Source: a bacterium ADurb.Bin236
GTDB lineage: Bacteria > UBP15 > UBA6099
NCBI GenBank assembly: GCA_002069885.1
Contig: MWCD01000007.1
Location: forward strand, 31,818-95,817
Length of the DNA stretch: 64,000 bases
Reading direction: 5' to 3'
This document shows, in pieces, positions 35,140 to 44,259 of the stretch. Below the pieces are notes generated by a model. It ran no database searches and was not told the DNA's origin. It saw only the letters and a list, made by a program, of their open reading frames with translations. Made by a program: the position numbers and the translations under genes. Every line of letters starts with the position of its first letter. Position 1 is the stretch's first letter.

Positions 35140-36072
35140 TTATTTCCCGTGTTGATATTTTTTGTGAAATTCCGCGTCTTCCTTTTTCCAGCCGCCCTTC
35201 TGCATGAGTGAAATTATCGGCTCGGCTTTCTTCAAGGCTGCTTCGTCCACAGGCACGAACTTTCCGTCAATAAGTTGGAAGGCGAACTTGAAGGTGGCGA
35301 AATCGGGGTCGTTGTGCGAGTTGAGCATCAGCTTGCGCATCTCGGCTATCCGCATCTGCGGAGTTCCCTTTCGAGCCACAAAGACCCACGTAGGCTCGAA
35401 CGCCTCGCAGTGAAGCTTCTCGACTATCGAGTCCTTTTTGTTCATCTCGCCGGAGACTTTCATCACCGTGCTGAACGCGCTGAAAACATCTATCTCTTTC
35501 TTGGCAAGGAGCGCTATCATCGCCGACATCGGAGCGTCCGACATGTATCGTATAGAGCTGAAATATTTCCCCACCGGCTCGTCAAAGCCGCTCTTATACA
35601 GAAGGAATCTTGCGCCGCGCACGTTCGAGCCTGCCCAGTTTTTTCCTCTTAGTTCGGACACCTTTGAAAACTCGCCTCGTCTTCCGTAAAAACACATATC
35701 CATCGTCGTCTTCTTGTTCATCGACAGCATGAAAAGCGGGACGAGTTCTGAGCCGCCGGATTGTGCGTATTCCACAAATTCCAGTCCGTTGACGTATCCG
35801 ATGTCGGCTTTGCCTTTGCCGAACTCTTTGAGAAGAATCTCCAACAGGCTGTCGCCATAGTCGTAGACATAAAGCTGGGCGGAGACATCGCAACCCATTC
35901 TTTTCGTCATAATCTCAGCCATTTTTTCCAGATAAGAGCCGAGGTTGGTGGCGTCCAGACCGCGAAGCGCTGGAACTGCGATAACGTATTTCTCCGCGAG
36001 TGCCGGATTTGTTAGAAACATGTTGGCGCAGAGAGCCAAAACTATTGCGGCGATTAACGTTCTTGTTTTCAT
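35140..36072 (-). CDS. PhnD-like periplasmic binding protein, paralogue 4
   Basis: 310 residues from the ATG at 36072 (alternative 36090), with a clean signal peptide (MKTRTLIAAIVLALCANMF, cleavage after NPALA). It has the blocks of the tandem trio at 5779-8684: DIGYVNGLEFVEYAQSGG, LRGKNWAGSNVRGARFLLYK, DEPVGKYFSSIRYMSDAP and a final KGGWKKEDAEFHKKY. No permease or ATPase gene nearby here either. It follows the GH2-like gene on the same strand after 60 bases, so the two may be co-expressed. Confidence 0.8.
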   Translation of the reverse strand: MKTRTLIAAIVLALCANMFLTNPALAEKYVIAVPALRGLDATNLGSYLEKMAEIMTKRMGCDVSAQLYVYDYGDSLLEILLKEFGKGKADIGYVNGLEFVEYAQSGGSELVPLFMLSMNKKTTMDMCFYGRRGEFSKVSELRGKNWAGSNVRGARFLLYKSGFDEPVGKYFSSIRYMSDAPMSAMIALLAKKEIDVFSAFSTVMKVSGEMNKKDSIVEKLHCEAFEPTWVFVARKGTPQMRIAEMRKLMLNSHNDPDFATFKFAFQLIDGKFVPVDEAALKKAEPIISLMQKGGWKKEDAEFHKKYQHGK

Positions 36073-36132
36073 GATATCTGATGTTATCATCCGCTCCGGC
36101 GGCAGTCAACTTTGTCTTTTCGAGGTGGAAAA

Positions 36133-38436
36133 TCATTTCACCGCGACCGGCAGATATGTTTTAACAGGCGCGCGGGAGTTGTCCGTAAACACCGCCGTCG
36201 CAGTCAGCAGAATCCTGCTTCTGTTTGAACGAGGCGTCACGGTGAAAACAAACTCAGCGTTCGCTCCGGGGGATGCGGAGACGACGCGGTGCGGAGGCGA
36301 AACGGAAGCGCCGGGGTCGTCGGAAGAAAGGCGCAGAGATACTTCCCCTCCGCGCGCTCCAGTTTCCACTTTCACCGTCACTTTATTGGCTGAGCCTCTG
36401 GACAACGAATCCCTTTCCGAATCAGCCGTTATCGCGTCAGGAGAGTAGGCGGGTTCGCTAGGCCGGAATTTCATTCTTCGCGTCGAGCCTGAATGTGTTT
36501 TGTAATCTACGCGCAGTTCGCTCGTCTTGGATGTCTCGGGCAAAGTGAAATCAAAAGAGCGTCCGGGTTGCAACTTGTCTATGCGCGCGATGACGGCCCC
36601 TCCGGAATAAGCCTTGACCGCAATCTCATTTGCCACGGAAACCCCTGAATTTTCTATTATATATGAGCGCGCTTTGCCATTCGGCGAACCTGACGGCGAA
36701 ACTGACAGGTCTCTGAAGATGGCGCTCAGAATGTCGGACATGAACGGATTGAACTGTCTTGAGTCATGCCGCCTGACGGCTGGAGCTGAAAGAGAGCGGT
36801 CTGAAAAATTCGCGTAAAAGACTCCAGCCGCGATGTTCGATTTCACGCATTCGGAATACGAACGGACGAAGGCGGGGGCCGCAAGAGCTTCATCGTATCC
36901 TGTTCCGAGAGCGGAACCGCCTCCCCATCCTGAGATGACCACCGCCGCGCCGGGCGATTTCTCATTATACCTCGGAGCGCATTCTCCGACCTCCAGTTTA
37001 TCCGCGTTGATTCCGCGTATCGAGATTTTTCTAAAACCGACGCGGGATGAATCGATGTCATCAGGGCCTGAATAAGAGATAGGTCTTTTATACGTGTCGA
37101 GAGAATGCGCAGCCGCCACAGCCGCCGCGACTTTCGCGGCCCCGGACAGCGAGATGTCCCAGTACAGTATGTTCGGAAATTCGCGCAGAGCCACGACTGT
37201 TTCGGGGACGTCCCTGTCGATGACCGGGACAATCATTATCCCCGCGTCCCTTGCCGCCGCGACTAGAGACACGGGCGGTGTTTCCACCCGGACTGCGTTG
37301 ACTCCCATATTCGCAAGAGATTCGAGATCGGATTTCGCCCATGCCGATTTATAAGTGGAAGCTTTAACCAGTCCGCCCGCTGAAACAAGCCCCGGCATCC
37401 CTTCGACGCCCTTAACTGTGAAAGGTTCGCCGTTGACAAAAAGTTTTCCGCCAGAAGATGAAACGGACGCCGCGTGGAATTTCATGGACATGCTGTCAGA
37501 GCGACCGTTTTCGCCGGATACCGATATTTCCGCAGTGAGAGTATCGAAAGAGGCTTCCGCTGCCCATTTGAATTCAACCGCTTTGCCCGACGGGCCTATA
37601 GTCTGCTTTTGTGATTTCTCAGACAATATTACGCCTTGCGGATCAGAGATAACCAGAGAAACGGCGAACTTCTCGGTCTCCATGTCGGAAACGCCTATCA
37701 TGGCGCGAAAAACATGTTCCGCAGCGACTGAACCGTTCTTTTTTGGGGATCGCAACCTTTCGAAAGCTTGTATATACACCGAAGGATGGCAGATGATGGA
37801 GACTTTGCCGGAAATACCGGCGTCGCCTGAAAATGTTCTATCATCATGAGAGGCGATCTTTTCGGAGCGTCGGATCGGATTGTTTGACACGCGCACGGCG
37901 ATGACGTTTTCAGCGCCCGCCCGCGCCCACTGTCCAACGCTGAACGCTTCCGGCCATTCCAGAGTCCATATATCCGCGTATGTGCCGGGCTGTCTGTCCT
38001 CTAACGGGCTTTGGAACCCCGGATTGACCAACTTTTCTCCGTTCACCCAAACCTCCGCTTCGTCGAGAATCCTTTCAATTCTGAGTAATGACGGCTTAGA
38101 ATTCTTCGGCAGAAAGAATTTTTTCCTGTACCACCCGACATTCGACTCCGAATAACCTTGTCTGTTCCAGAATCCCGGGACTTTGATTGATTTCCATTCC
38201 GAATCGTCCATCCTAGGATCCGAATAGTCGGCGTTGTCCCCAGCCTTAAATTTCCACTGACCATTCAAAGAAATTACAGTCCTGTGGGAAGACGCATAAT
38301 CAATCACATCCGCTCCAGCAGAAGAAGACCCCAAGATAGAAGAGACGCAAACCATAAGGAACGTTAAAAATGAAACGCTGAAGCATGGAGCGGAAATTTT
38401 ATTCTTGATGTGTTTATTGCTTTTCACATGTATCAT
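36133..38436 (-). CDS. Secreted GH2-like protein, probably without classical glycosidase activity
   Basis: About 767 residues; start uncertain (38487, 38436 or a GTG at 38427), with a signal-type hydrophobic stretch SVSFLTFLMVCVSSILGSS. The N-terminal galactose-binding-like sandwich is typical of GH2 (ISLNGQWKFKAGD, VPGFWNRQGY, GWYRKKFFLP, LRIERILDEAEVWVNGEKL), followed by an Ig-like domain and a barrel start (GKLFVNGEPFTVKGVEG, SDLESLANMGVNAVRVETPP). Where GH2 enzymes have the acid/base in W-x-x-x-NE, this protein has NILYWDISLSG, so the Glu is missing. The C-terminal 200 residues are beta-rich, Ig-like. A binding or structural role is plausible. Confidence 0.75.
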   Translation of the reverse strand: MIHVKSNKHIKNKISAPCFSVSFLTFLMVCVSSILGSSSAGADVIDYASSHRTVISLNGQWKFKAGDNADYSDPRMDDSEWKSIKVPGFWNRQGYSESNVGWYRKKFFLPKNSKPSLLRIERILDEAEVWVNGEKLVNPGFQSPLEDRQPGTYADIWTLEWPEAFSVGQWARAGAENVIAVRVSNNPIRRSEKIASHDDRTFSGDAGISGKVSIICHPSVYIQAFERLRSPKKNGSVAAEHVFRAMIGVSDMETEKFAVSLVISDPQGVILSEKSQKQTIGPSGKAVEFKWAAEASFDTLTAEISVSGENGRSDSMSMKFHAASVSSSGGKLFVNGEPFTVKGVEGMPGLVSAGGLVKASTYKSAWAKSDLESLANMGVNAVRVETPPVSLVAAARDAGIMIVPVIDRDVPETVVALREFPNILYWDISLSGAAKVAAAVAAAHSLDTYKRPISYSGPDDIDSSRVGFRKISIRGINADKLEVGECAPRYNEKSPGAAVVISGWGGGSALGTGYDEALAAPAFVRSYSECVKSNIAAGVFYANFSDRSLSAPAVRRHDSRQFNPFMSDILSAIFRDLSVSPSGSPNGKARSYIIENSGVSVANEIAVKAYSGGAVIARIDKLQPGRSFDFTLPETSKTSELRVDYKTHSGSTRRMKFRPSEPAYSPDAITADSERDSLSRGSANKVTVKVETGARGGEVSLRLSSDDPGASVSPPHRVVSASPGANAEFVFTVTPRSNRSRILLTATAVFTDNSRAPVKTYLPVAVK

Positions 38437-38807
38437 TTTCCTGCGCCACGTTATTTTGTGCTTAACCGCAATCATTGTCGCAGCCATTAATTAAAGCGAG
38501 CAAACTTCATACCACATCGCGAATTGTGAATGCCAGTGATTACAATCACAATCATACAGACGCGACAACAGGAAAGCAATAAAAATGGCTATTGTGTTGG
38601 ATTCGGCTTCAGTATGGAATACGTCATTTGCTTTACGTTATAGGAATTCAATAAATTGACAGTGCTAGGAAGTCTGTCGATCATATAGATGCCCTACAAC
38701 TCTCAACGAGAAAAAACCGCTTGCGTAGGAGATTTTTTTAGATTTATAATGAGCGTGTTTCTCGAAAAAAGCGATTTCCGGGCGCGGCCCAACGTCGTTT
38801 GCTGATA
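38437..38807. other. Gene-free stretch between apbE-like and GH2-like genes
   Basis: About 370 bases, AT-richer than its neighbours, without a supported gene. A small palindrome GTGATT-AC-AATCAC lies near 38537. It must hold the promoter of the GH2-like gene, but I could not pick one with confidence. Confidence 0.4.
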
Positions 38808-39815
38808 TCAGTCAGCTTCAAATTTAGAAAATCCTGATGAGCGGAAAAGCTTTCTGTCTTGACTGACAATGAGGGCTTCGACGCCGTCGATGCTCTCAAT
38901 GAGTTTAATTCCGTCGGAGGGGCCGAGCACGCAAATTGAAGTGGAAAGGGCATCCGCCTGCATTGCTGTGCGCGCTATGACTGTGGCGCTGATGCACCCG
39001 GTTGCACTTTTGCCCGTCCTAGGATCCATGATGTGTATAAAACGTTTCCCATTTGATTCGAAATACTGCTCATAATCACCCGATGTGGTCACAGCCAAAT
39101 CTTTGACAGCCAGTTTTAACAGGAAGTCTTCGGGGTCTCGCGGATTACGGAGGGCGACTGTCCACGGTTTGCCGGCAGGCTTTGAGCCGACGCAGAGCAC
39201 ATCGCCGCCTGCGTCAATGATGGCGCTCTGAGCGCCAACTGCTTTCAGGGCCGCCCCGGCCCGGTCAGCGGCGTATCCTTTAGCGATAGCGCCTAGGTCG
39301 ATCTCCATGCCGTCAGACTCGAAAACCACCGTTTTAGAGGAAGAATCGAGAGATATCTTGCGGAAGCCCACACGGGAGGCCGCATTCGCGACGGCGCTTT
39401 CATCAGGAGCTTTTCCTTTCTCCAACGAAGTCCTGAAAACTTTCATTAGCGGCCCGACCGTTATATCGAAAGCCCCTCCCGTTATCTCTGAATAATCTAT
39501 GGACTTTATTAACATCATGAACAGTTCGTCGGACGCCTTGAACGGAGTCAACCCGGTTTTGTTCAGTTTGGACACCTCGGAATTCTCCGAGTACCTGCTC
39601 ATAAGCTTTTCCACTCTGTCTATCTCTACGTAAGCGGCTTCTAGGGCGGCTTTTGCTCGCGCTTCGTCCTTTCCGTACACCGTAATCCCCACGATAGTGC
39701 CCATTTTCATTCTCGCGTCCTGAGCGCGAGAGGCTTCCCGCGAACAGCCGCCGGACATTAGCGCGACGGCTATGATAGCGATAGCCGGCAACGTGGACAA
39801 GGTTGTTCTTCTCAT
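38808..39815 (-). CDS. apbE: FAD:protein FMN transferase (ApbE), lipoprotein
   Basis: Attaches FMN covalently to Thr/Ser of flavoproteins such as RnfG/NqrC. 335 residues from the ATG at 39815, which has GAGGA 5 bases upstream (open frame to 39887). Lipobox LMSGGC near residue 22. Family blocks: MGTIVGITVYG, YSENSEVSKLNKTG, GGAFDITVGPLMKVF, MEIDLGAIAKGYAADRA, IDAGGDVLCVGSKP and GKSATGCISATVIARTAMQADALSTSICVLG. No Rnf or Nqr genes are in the window. Confidence 0.95.
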   Translation of the reverse strand: MRRTTLSTLPAIAIIAVALMSGGCSREASRAQDARMKMGTIVGITVYGKDEARAKAALEAAYVEIDRVEKLMSRYSENSEVSKLNKTGLTPFKASDELFMMLIKSIDYSEITGGAFDITVGPLMKVFRTSLEKGKAPDESAVANAASRVGFRKISLDSSSKTVVFESDGMEIDLGAIAKGYAADRAGAALKAVGAQSAIIDAGGDVLCVGSKPAGKPWTVALRNPRDPEDFLLKLAVKDLAVTTSGDYEQYFESNGKRFIHIMDPRTGKSATGCISATVIARTAMQADALSTSICVLGPSDGIKLIESIDGVEALIVSQDRKLFRSSGFSKFEAD

Positions 39816-40066
39816 GGCATTCCTCACATCGCGCGGCATCGCGCGTTTTGTGCCGCAGGAAAAAGCGGCAATCTGATTGCGAAGCAATTATAGTCGATTC
39901 ACGCCGCGCGAGGAATTTTTATATATGCGCGCCGAATTGATATTTAGCTTTGCCAATTTGGATTATCCGCGTACAACTTATACGACATAATTTTTTTCGC
40001 TAAGAATAATCCGGCGCGCAAGCGCTTTATAATATGCGGAAAGATATTCGAAAGGCGTGAACATAC

Positions 40067-40624
40067 ATGGCTAAAGTCAAAGGAATAACGCTTCTAGGCA
40101 GAAAGACGATTCTTGCAAATAAATACGGCCCGGACATTCTGGAAAAAGTTCTGTCCGCAATGAAACCCGAACACCGGGAGGCGATGGGAGCTGCTATAGC
40201 TTCATCATGGTACGAAGGAGAGATTTTCAAGGACTTTAACGAATGCATAAGAAAAACGCTGCAGGCGTCGGACCCCGATGTAATGGAGCATATCGGAGAG
40301 ATGATGGCTGACGCCGGGTTAAAGGGCGTGTACAGTTCGCGCCTGAAGGACGGAGATGTGGCGCAGACTCTTTCCCGCGCGGCCTCTCTTTGGAAGACGT
40401 TTCATGACACCGGGGAACTCACGATGGAATCACAACCCGGCTCCAAGAAAGCTATTTTAAGAATTGAAGGATACGCCTTGCCGCATAGGGAGAATTGCCG
40501 GAATCTTCTTGGGTGGGGGAGGCGGATGGTGGAGCTTTCCGGCGGTTCGAACGTGAAGGTGGCTGAACACAAATGCGTCTGTAAGGGCGACGATATCTGC
40601 GAGATGAGCGTCGAGTGGGAATAA
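40067..40624 (+). CDS. Small V4R/DUF2378-like protein
   Basis: 185 residues, soluble. MAKVKGITLLGRKTILANKYGPDILEKVLSAM opens a helical N-terminal half; the C-terminal half ends VAEHKCVCKGDDICEMSVEW, similar to the final C-x-x-G-x-x-x-C-E segment of V4R (4-vinyl reductase-like) and related heme-NO-binding-type folds, which bind small hydrophobic ligands. It also resembles the DUF2378 family of myxobacteria. Assignment is tentative. No neighbours in an operon. Confidence 0.65.
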   Translation: MAKVKGITLLGRKTILANKYGPDILEKVLSAMKPEHREAMGAAIASSWYEGEIFKDFNECIRKTLQASDPDVMEHIGEMMADAGLKGVYSSRLKDGDVAQTLSRAASLWKTFHDTGELTMESQPGSKKAILRIEGYALPHRENCRNLLGWGRRMVELSGGSNVKVAEHKCVCKGDDICEMSVEWE

Positions 40625-40840
40625 TTCTCTAACGGCGTTCTCTATTATCCGGACATTTCCGAAATCATAACACAACCATGGCGCGAGCCAGCGTTTAGAG
40701 CGTCGGCGGAAGAAACCGTCAGACAAATATTTATTGAGGTTGCGCGGGAAATATTTGTGTGTTAGATTTTTGTGGGCTTTTTCACAAGCCTTTGCGGATA
40801 CAGGAGCAAAATAAATTCACATAACATGGAGGAATGTTCA

Positions 40841-42031
40841 ATGGGCAAGTTCGAAGACGTGGTAATCATCAGCGGCGCTCGCACTCCGATAGGGTCTTTC
40901 GGGGGCATTTTTAAGAACGTGATGGCGGCGGACCTCGGAGTGGTCGCGGTCAAAGAAGCCATCAAAAGGGCGGGACTGGAAAGCGACATGGGGATTATCG
41001 ACGACGTAATCATGGGTTGTTGCATGATGAGGTCGGACGAGATCAATATCGCAAGATGCGTGTCTCTGAAAGCGGGGATTCCGTTCACAGTTCCGGCAAT
41101 GAGCATACAGAGGCAGTGCAGCAGCGGCATGCAGGCTATGGTGTGCGGGATGCAGCAAATTCAGACCGGAGAGAGCGAAATCGTCCTCGCGGGCGGAGTC
41201 GAGGGAATGAGCCACGTTCCTTACGTGCTCAAGGACATGAGATGGGGAGCCCGGATGAGAAACGTGACGGCTACCGACGCGCTTACCGAAGGCCTGACCG
41301 ACCCGCTCGGCGGCTTCATGATGGGCATCACCGCGGAGAACCTCGCTGAAAAATACAACATCTCGCGCGAGGAGCAGGATGAATTGGCTCTGACCAGCCA
41401 GATGCGCGCGGCAAACGCCATAAAAGAAGGCCGTTTCAAAGACGAAATCATTCCGGTTGTCGTCAAAGATAGAAAAGGCGAAAAAGTTATAGATACCGAC
41501 GAACACCCGAAGCCGGAAACAACGATGGAATCGCTTGCGAAACTCAAACCCGCGTTCAAGAAGGACGGAACGGTCACGGCGGGCAACTCGTCCGGAATAA
41601 ACGACGGAGCTTGCGCGGTTATTCTGATGAGCGCATCCAAAGCGGAGAAACTCGGATTGAAGCCGATGGCTCGCATAGTGTCTCATGCCGCGGCGGGCGT
41701 TGAGCCTGAATTGATGGGATACGGCCCGGTTCCGGCGACGAAGAAAGCTCTCGAACGCGCGGGCTGGAAGCTCGAAGACGCGCAACTTATCGAAGTGAAC
41801 GAAGCGTTCGCGGCTCAGTATCTGGCTTGCGAAAAACTTCTTGGGCTGAACAGAGAGATAACCAACGTGAACGGCAGCGGAGTGGCGCTCGGCCACCCGG
41901 TGGGATGCACAGGCGCCCGCATCGTTATCAGCCTGATTTACGAATTGAAGAAACGCTCTCTCCAGAAGGGATTCGCTTCTCTTTGCGTTGGCGGCGGCAT
42001 GGGCAAGACGATGTGTGTGGAAGTTCTTTGA
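40841..42031 (+). CDS. Acetyl-CoA C-acyltransferase (thiolase)
   Basis: 396 residues. Nucleophile Cys93 in IQRQCSSGMQAM, VNEAFAAQ, the His of NGSGVALGHPVGCTGAR, and the second Cys in LCVGGGMG are all present. Catalyses condensation of two acetyl-CoA or cleavage of 3-ketoacyl-CoA. The ATG at 40841 has GGAGGA 7 bases upstream; the in-frame ATG at 40826 lies on top of that RBS. A strong terminator follows; the gene is monocistronic and other beta-oxidation or butyrate genes are not in the window. Confidence 0.95.
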   Translation: MGKFEDVVIISGARTPIGSFGGIFKNVMAADLGVVAVKEAIKRAGLESDMGIIDDVIMGCCMMRSDEINIARCVSLKAGIPFTVPAMSIQRQCSSGMQAMVCGMQQIQTGESEIVLAGGVEGMSHVPYVLKDMRWGARMRNVTATDALTEGLTDPLGGFMMGITAENLAEKYNISREEQDELALTSQMRAANAIKEGRFKDEIIPVVVKDRKGEKVIDTDEHPKPETTMESLAKLKPAFKKDGTVTAGNSSGINDGACAVILMSASKAEKLGLKPMARIVSHAAAGVEPELMGYGPVPATKKALERAGWKLEDAQLIEVNEAFAAQYLACEKLLGLNREITNVNGSGVALGHPVGCTGARIVISLIYELKKRSLQKGFASLCVGGGMGKTMCVEVL

Positions 42032-42079
42032 GAGCAACGCTAACGGACTGATTTATTGTCCTGTTTTATGACGGCAATC

Positions 42080-42114
42080 AAGCGCCCGGCGGTGTTTCCT
42101 CCGGGCGCTTTTTT
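42080..42114 (+). terminator. Strong intrinsic terminator after the thiolase gene
   Basis: Perfect 10-bp stem AAGCGCCCGG/CCGGGCGCTT (42080-42089 and 42101-42110) with an 11-base loop and a T tract to 42114. Confidence 0.9.
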
Positions 42115-42154
42115 CATTATTGCCTTATCTGCCGCATTTCTATAAACTCTTGCA

Positions 42155-42598
42155 ATGGAGTCTGACGGCTTGAGCATAAGGGAAATTAGAATCGGCGATT
42201 ATGAAGCTATCGTCAGACTTTGGCGTCGCGCGGGTCTGACTTTCCGGCAGGCGGGACGCGACTCGAAAGAATCGTTCAAAAAACAGATCGAAGCGCAAGG
42301 CGGATTGATGTTCGTCGCCGAGCATAGCGGTGAAATCATCGGGGTGGCCGTAGGTAGCCATGATTCCCGCAAAGGGTGGATCAACAGGCTGGCGGTGGAG
42401 CCTTCGCATAGAAACAAAGGCGTGGCGTCGGCTCTCGTAAAAACTTTGGAAGTTGAATTCGCGAAATTAGGGTTTCCTGTTTATTCCGCTTTGATTTCAG
42501 GCCGAAACAAAGATTCAATATCCCTGTTCAACGGCATGGGCTACTCATGCGATGAGGACGTGAAATATTTTTCAAAGCGGCTCGGCGATGATTTGTGA
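42155..42598 (+). CDS. GNAT-family N-acetyltransferase
   Basis: 147 residues. Acetyl-CoA-binding signature around residues 86-97: LAVEPSHRNKGVASALVKTL (R-x-x-G-x-A form). Starts IREIRIGDYEAIVRLWRRAGL and ends with the usual NGMGYSCDEDVKYFSKRL strand. Substrate unknown. It is preceded by the thiolase terminator, so it has its own promoter. Confidence 0.9.
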   Translation: MESDGLSIREIRIGDYEAIVRLWRRAGLTFRQAGRDSKESFKKQIEAQGGLMFVAEHSGEIIGVAVGSHDSRKGWINRLAVEPSHRNKGVASALVKTLEVEFAKLGFPVYSALISGRNKDSISLFNGMGYSCDEDVKYFSKRLGDDL

Positions 42599-42701
42599 CG
42601 CCTGATTATCGACAATGTCAGATTCGAATGCCTTAGAATATTCTTCAAAAAACCGTATTTCGAAAGATAACCTCCTTGTGGGTCTTTTGAGGATTGTGTC
42701 G

Positions 42702-42730
42702 TTGCGAATGTGAGTTGATTGCAATATAGT
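42702..42730 (+). promoter_or_regulatory. Possible promoter of the MBOAT-SGNH operon
   Basis: TTGCGA (42702-42707), 17-base spacer, TATAGT (42725-42730), 4/6 and 5/6. Leader about 65 bases. Confidence 0.4.
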
Positions 42731-42802
42731 CCGCTATTCATCAGAATAATGTAAATATTTCGGGCTGAACGTTTCTCGGCTCGGTTGCGGGAACCGGAAA
42801 AA

Positions 42803-44224
42803 TTGTTATTTAACTCTTACGTGTTCATATTCGTTTTTCTTCCGCTGACGCTGGCAGTGTATTACTATGCGGGAAAGCGCGGGAATATCGGATATCCAGT
42901 CGCGGCGCTGGGGGTGGCGTCGCTAGTGTTTTATTCTTGGTGGGACTACCGCTATGTGTCGTTGCTGTTGATTTCGATAACTTTTAACTTCTCTGTCGGC
43001 AGGGGAATCGAGAAGCTGCGCGGGAAAACTCTGATTGTGGCCGGTGTGGCGGGAAATCTGGCGCTGCTCGGCTATTTCAAATACGCCAATTTTTTCGTCG
43101 ATTCAATCAACGCGGCACTGGGCGCGGATATTGAACTGGCTAAAATCGCGCTGCCGCTCGGAATTTCTTTTTTTACTTTCACCCAGATCGCGTATCTTGT
43201 GGACGCGCAAAGGGGAGAAACAAAAGGCTACGGTTTTCGCGAGTACCTGTTGTTCGTGACGCTGTTTCCACATATGATCGCCGGACCGATTCTTTACCAC
43301 AAAAGCATGATTTCCCAGTTCAGAGACCCGCGCGTTTTTTTGTTTTCTTGGGAGTCGATGTCCAGAGGAACCGCCCTTTTCGCGATGGGGCTTTTTAAGA
43401 AGACGATTATTGCGGACAATCTGGCCCCGCTCGCCGCGTTCGCCTTCAATGCTCCCGGAGAAATGACGGCGCTAGACGCGTGGCAAGGCGCGTTGGCGTA
43501 CACGTTCCAGTTGTATTTCGACTTCTCCGCATACTCCGAAATGGCCATCGGACTGGGATTGATGCTGAATATAAAACTGCCTGTGAATTTCGATTCGCCG
43601 TACAAGTCGAAATCCATAATCGAGTTCTGGCGCAGATGGCACATGACACTTTCCTTCTTCTTGAAGAATTATCTGTATATTCCTCTCGGAGGAAACCGGC
43701 GCGGCGAGTTCAGAAAGATGGTGAATATATTCATTACGATGCTGCTTGGCGGTCTCTGGCACGGGGCGGGGTGGACGTTCGTTTTCTGGGGCGCCCTCCA
43801 CGGCGTCTACCTTGTGGTGAATCATCTGTTTCGAAAACTTTCAATCAAGTCGCCTGCGGCTATTTCTTGGGCGCTGACGTTTTTTTGTGTCATAGTCGCG
43901 TGGGTTTTCTTCAGGTCGTCGACGATGACCGACGCGTTCAGAATGATAGCGTCGATGGCGGGCGCGAACGGATTTGTGCTTCCTTACGAGTTTTTCGGCA
44001 GGTTCGAGTTTATTCCAGCCGCTTATGTGGGGGAGTTGAGGTTTGGGTTGAAAGGACTTTTGTTCGTTGCTGTTTGCGGCGCGCTGTGCATGTTGCCGAA
44101 TCCGACGAGATTGATTGAGAAGTTCAAGCCCGACGCCCTGTGGGCGTTTGCCACAATCATTCTGCTGGCGGCGTCTCTGTTTTCTTTCAACAAAGTGAGC
44201 GAGTTCCTGTATTTTCAATTCTAA
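42803..44224 (+). CDS. MBOAT-family O-acyltransferase (AlgI/DltB-like)
   Basis: 473 residues with about 10-12 membrane helices. I start it at the TTG at 42803, because MLFNSYVFIFVFLPLTL is the standard AlgI N-terminus and GGA lies just upstream; the frame is open from 42785. Active-site region: EFWRRWHMTLSFFLKNYLYIPLGGNRRG, then LLGGLWHGAGWTFVFWGALHG containing the invariant His. Transfers an acyl (typically acetyl) group across the membrane to an exported polymer, together with a periplasmic SGNH partner, here the next gene. Confidence 0.93.
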   Translation: MLFNSYVFIFVFLPLTLAVYYYAGKRGNIGYPVAALGVASLVFYSWWDYRYVSLLLISITFNFSVGRGIEKLRGKTLIVAGVAGNLALLGYFKYANFFVDSINAALGADIELAKIALPLGISFFTFTQIAYLVDAQRGETKGYGFREYLLFVTLFPHMIAGPILYHKSMISQFRDPRVFLFSWESMSRGTALFAMGLFKKTIIADNLAPLAAFAFNAPGEMTALDAWQGALAYTFQLYFDFSAYSEMAIGLGLMLNIKLPVNFDSPYKSKSIIEFWRRWHMTLSFFLKNYLYIPLGGNRRGEFRKMVNIFITMLLGGLWHGAGWTFVFWGALHGVYLVVNHLFRKLSIKSPAAISWALTFFCVIVAWVFFRSSTMTDAFRMIASMAGANGFVLPYEFFGRFEFIPAAYVGELRFGLKGLLFVAVCGALCMLPNPTRLIEKFKPDALWAFATIILLAASLFSFNKVSEFLYFQF

Positions 44225-44259
44225 ACCCGAGCGGGAGCGTTCTTTAAGCGGTAAACGCT

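Noticed and set aside
36133..36448. Plus-strand frames around 35945-36448
   Set aside because: They run antisense to two well-supported genes and show no domain.
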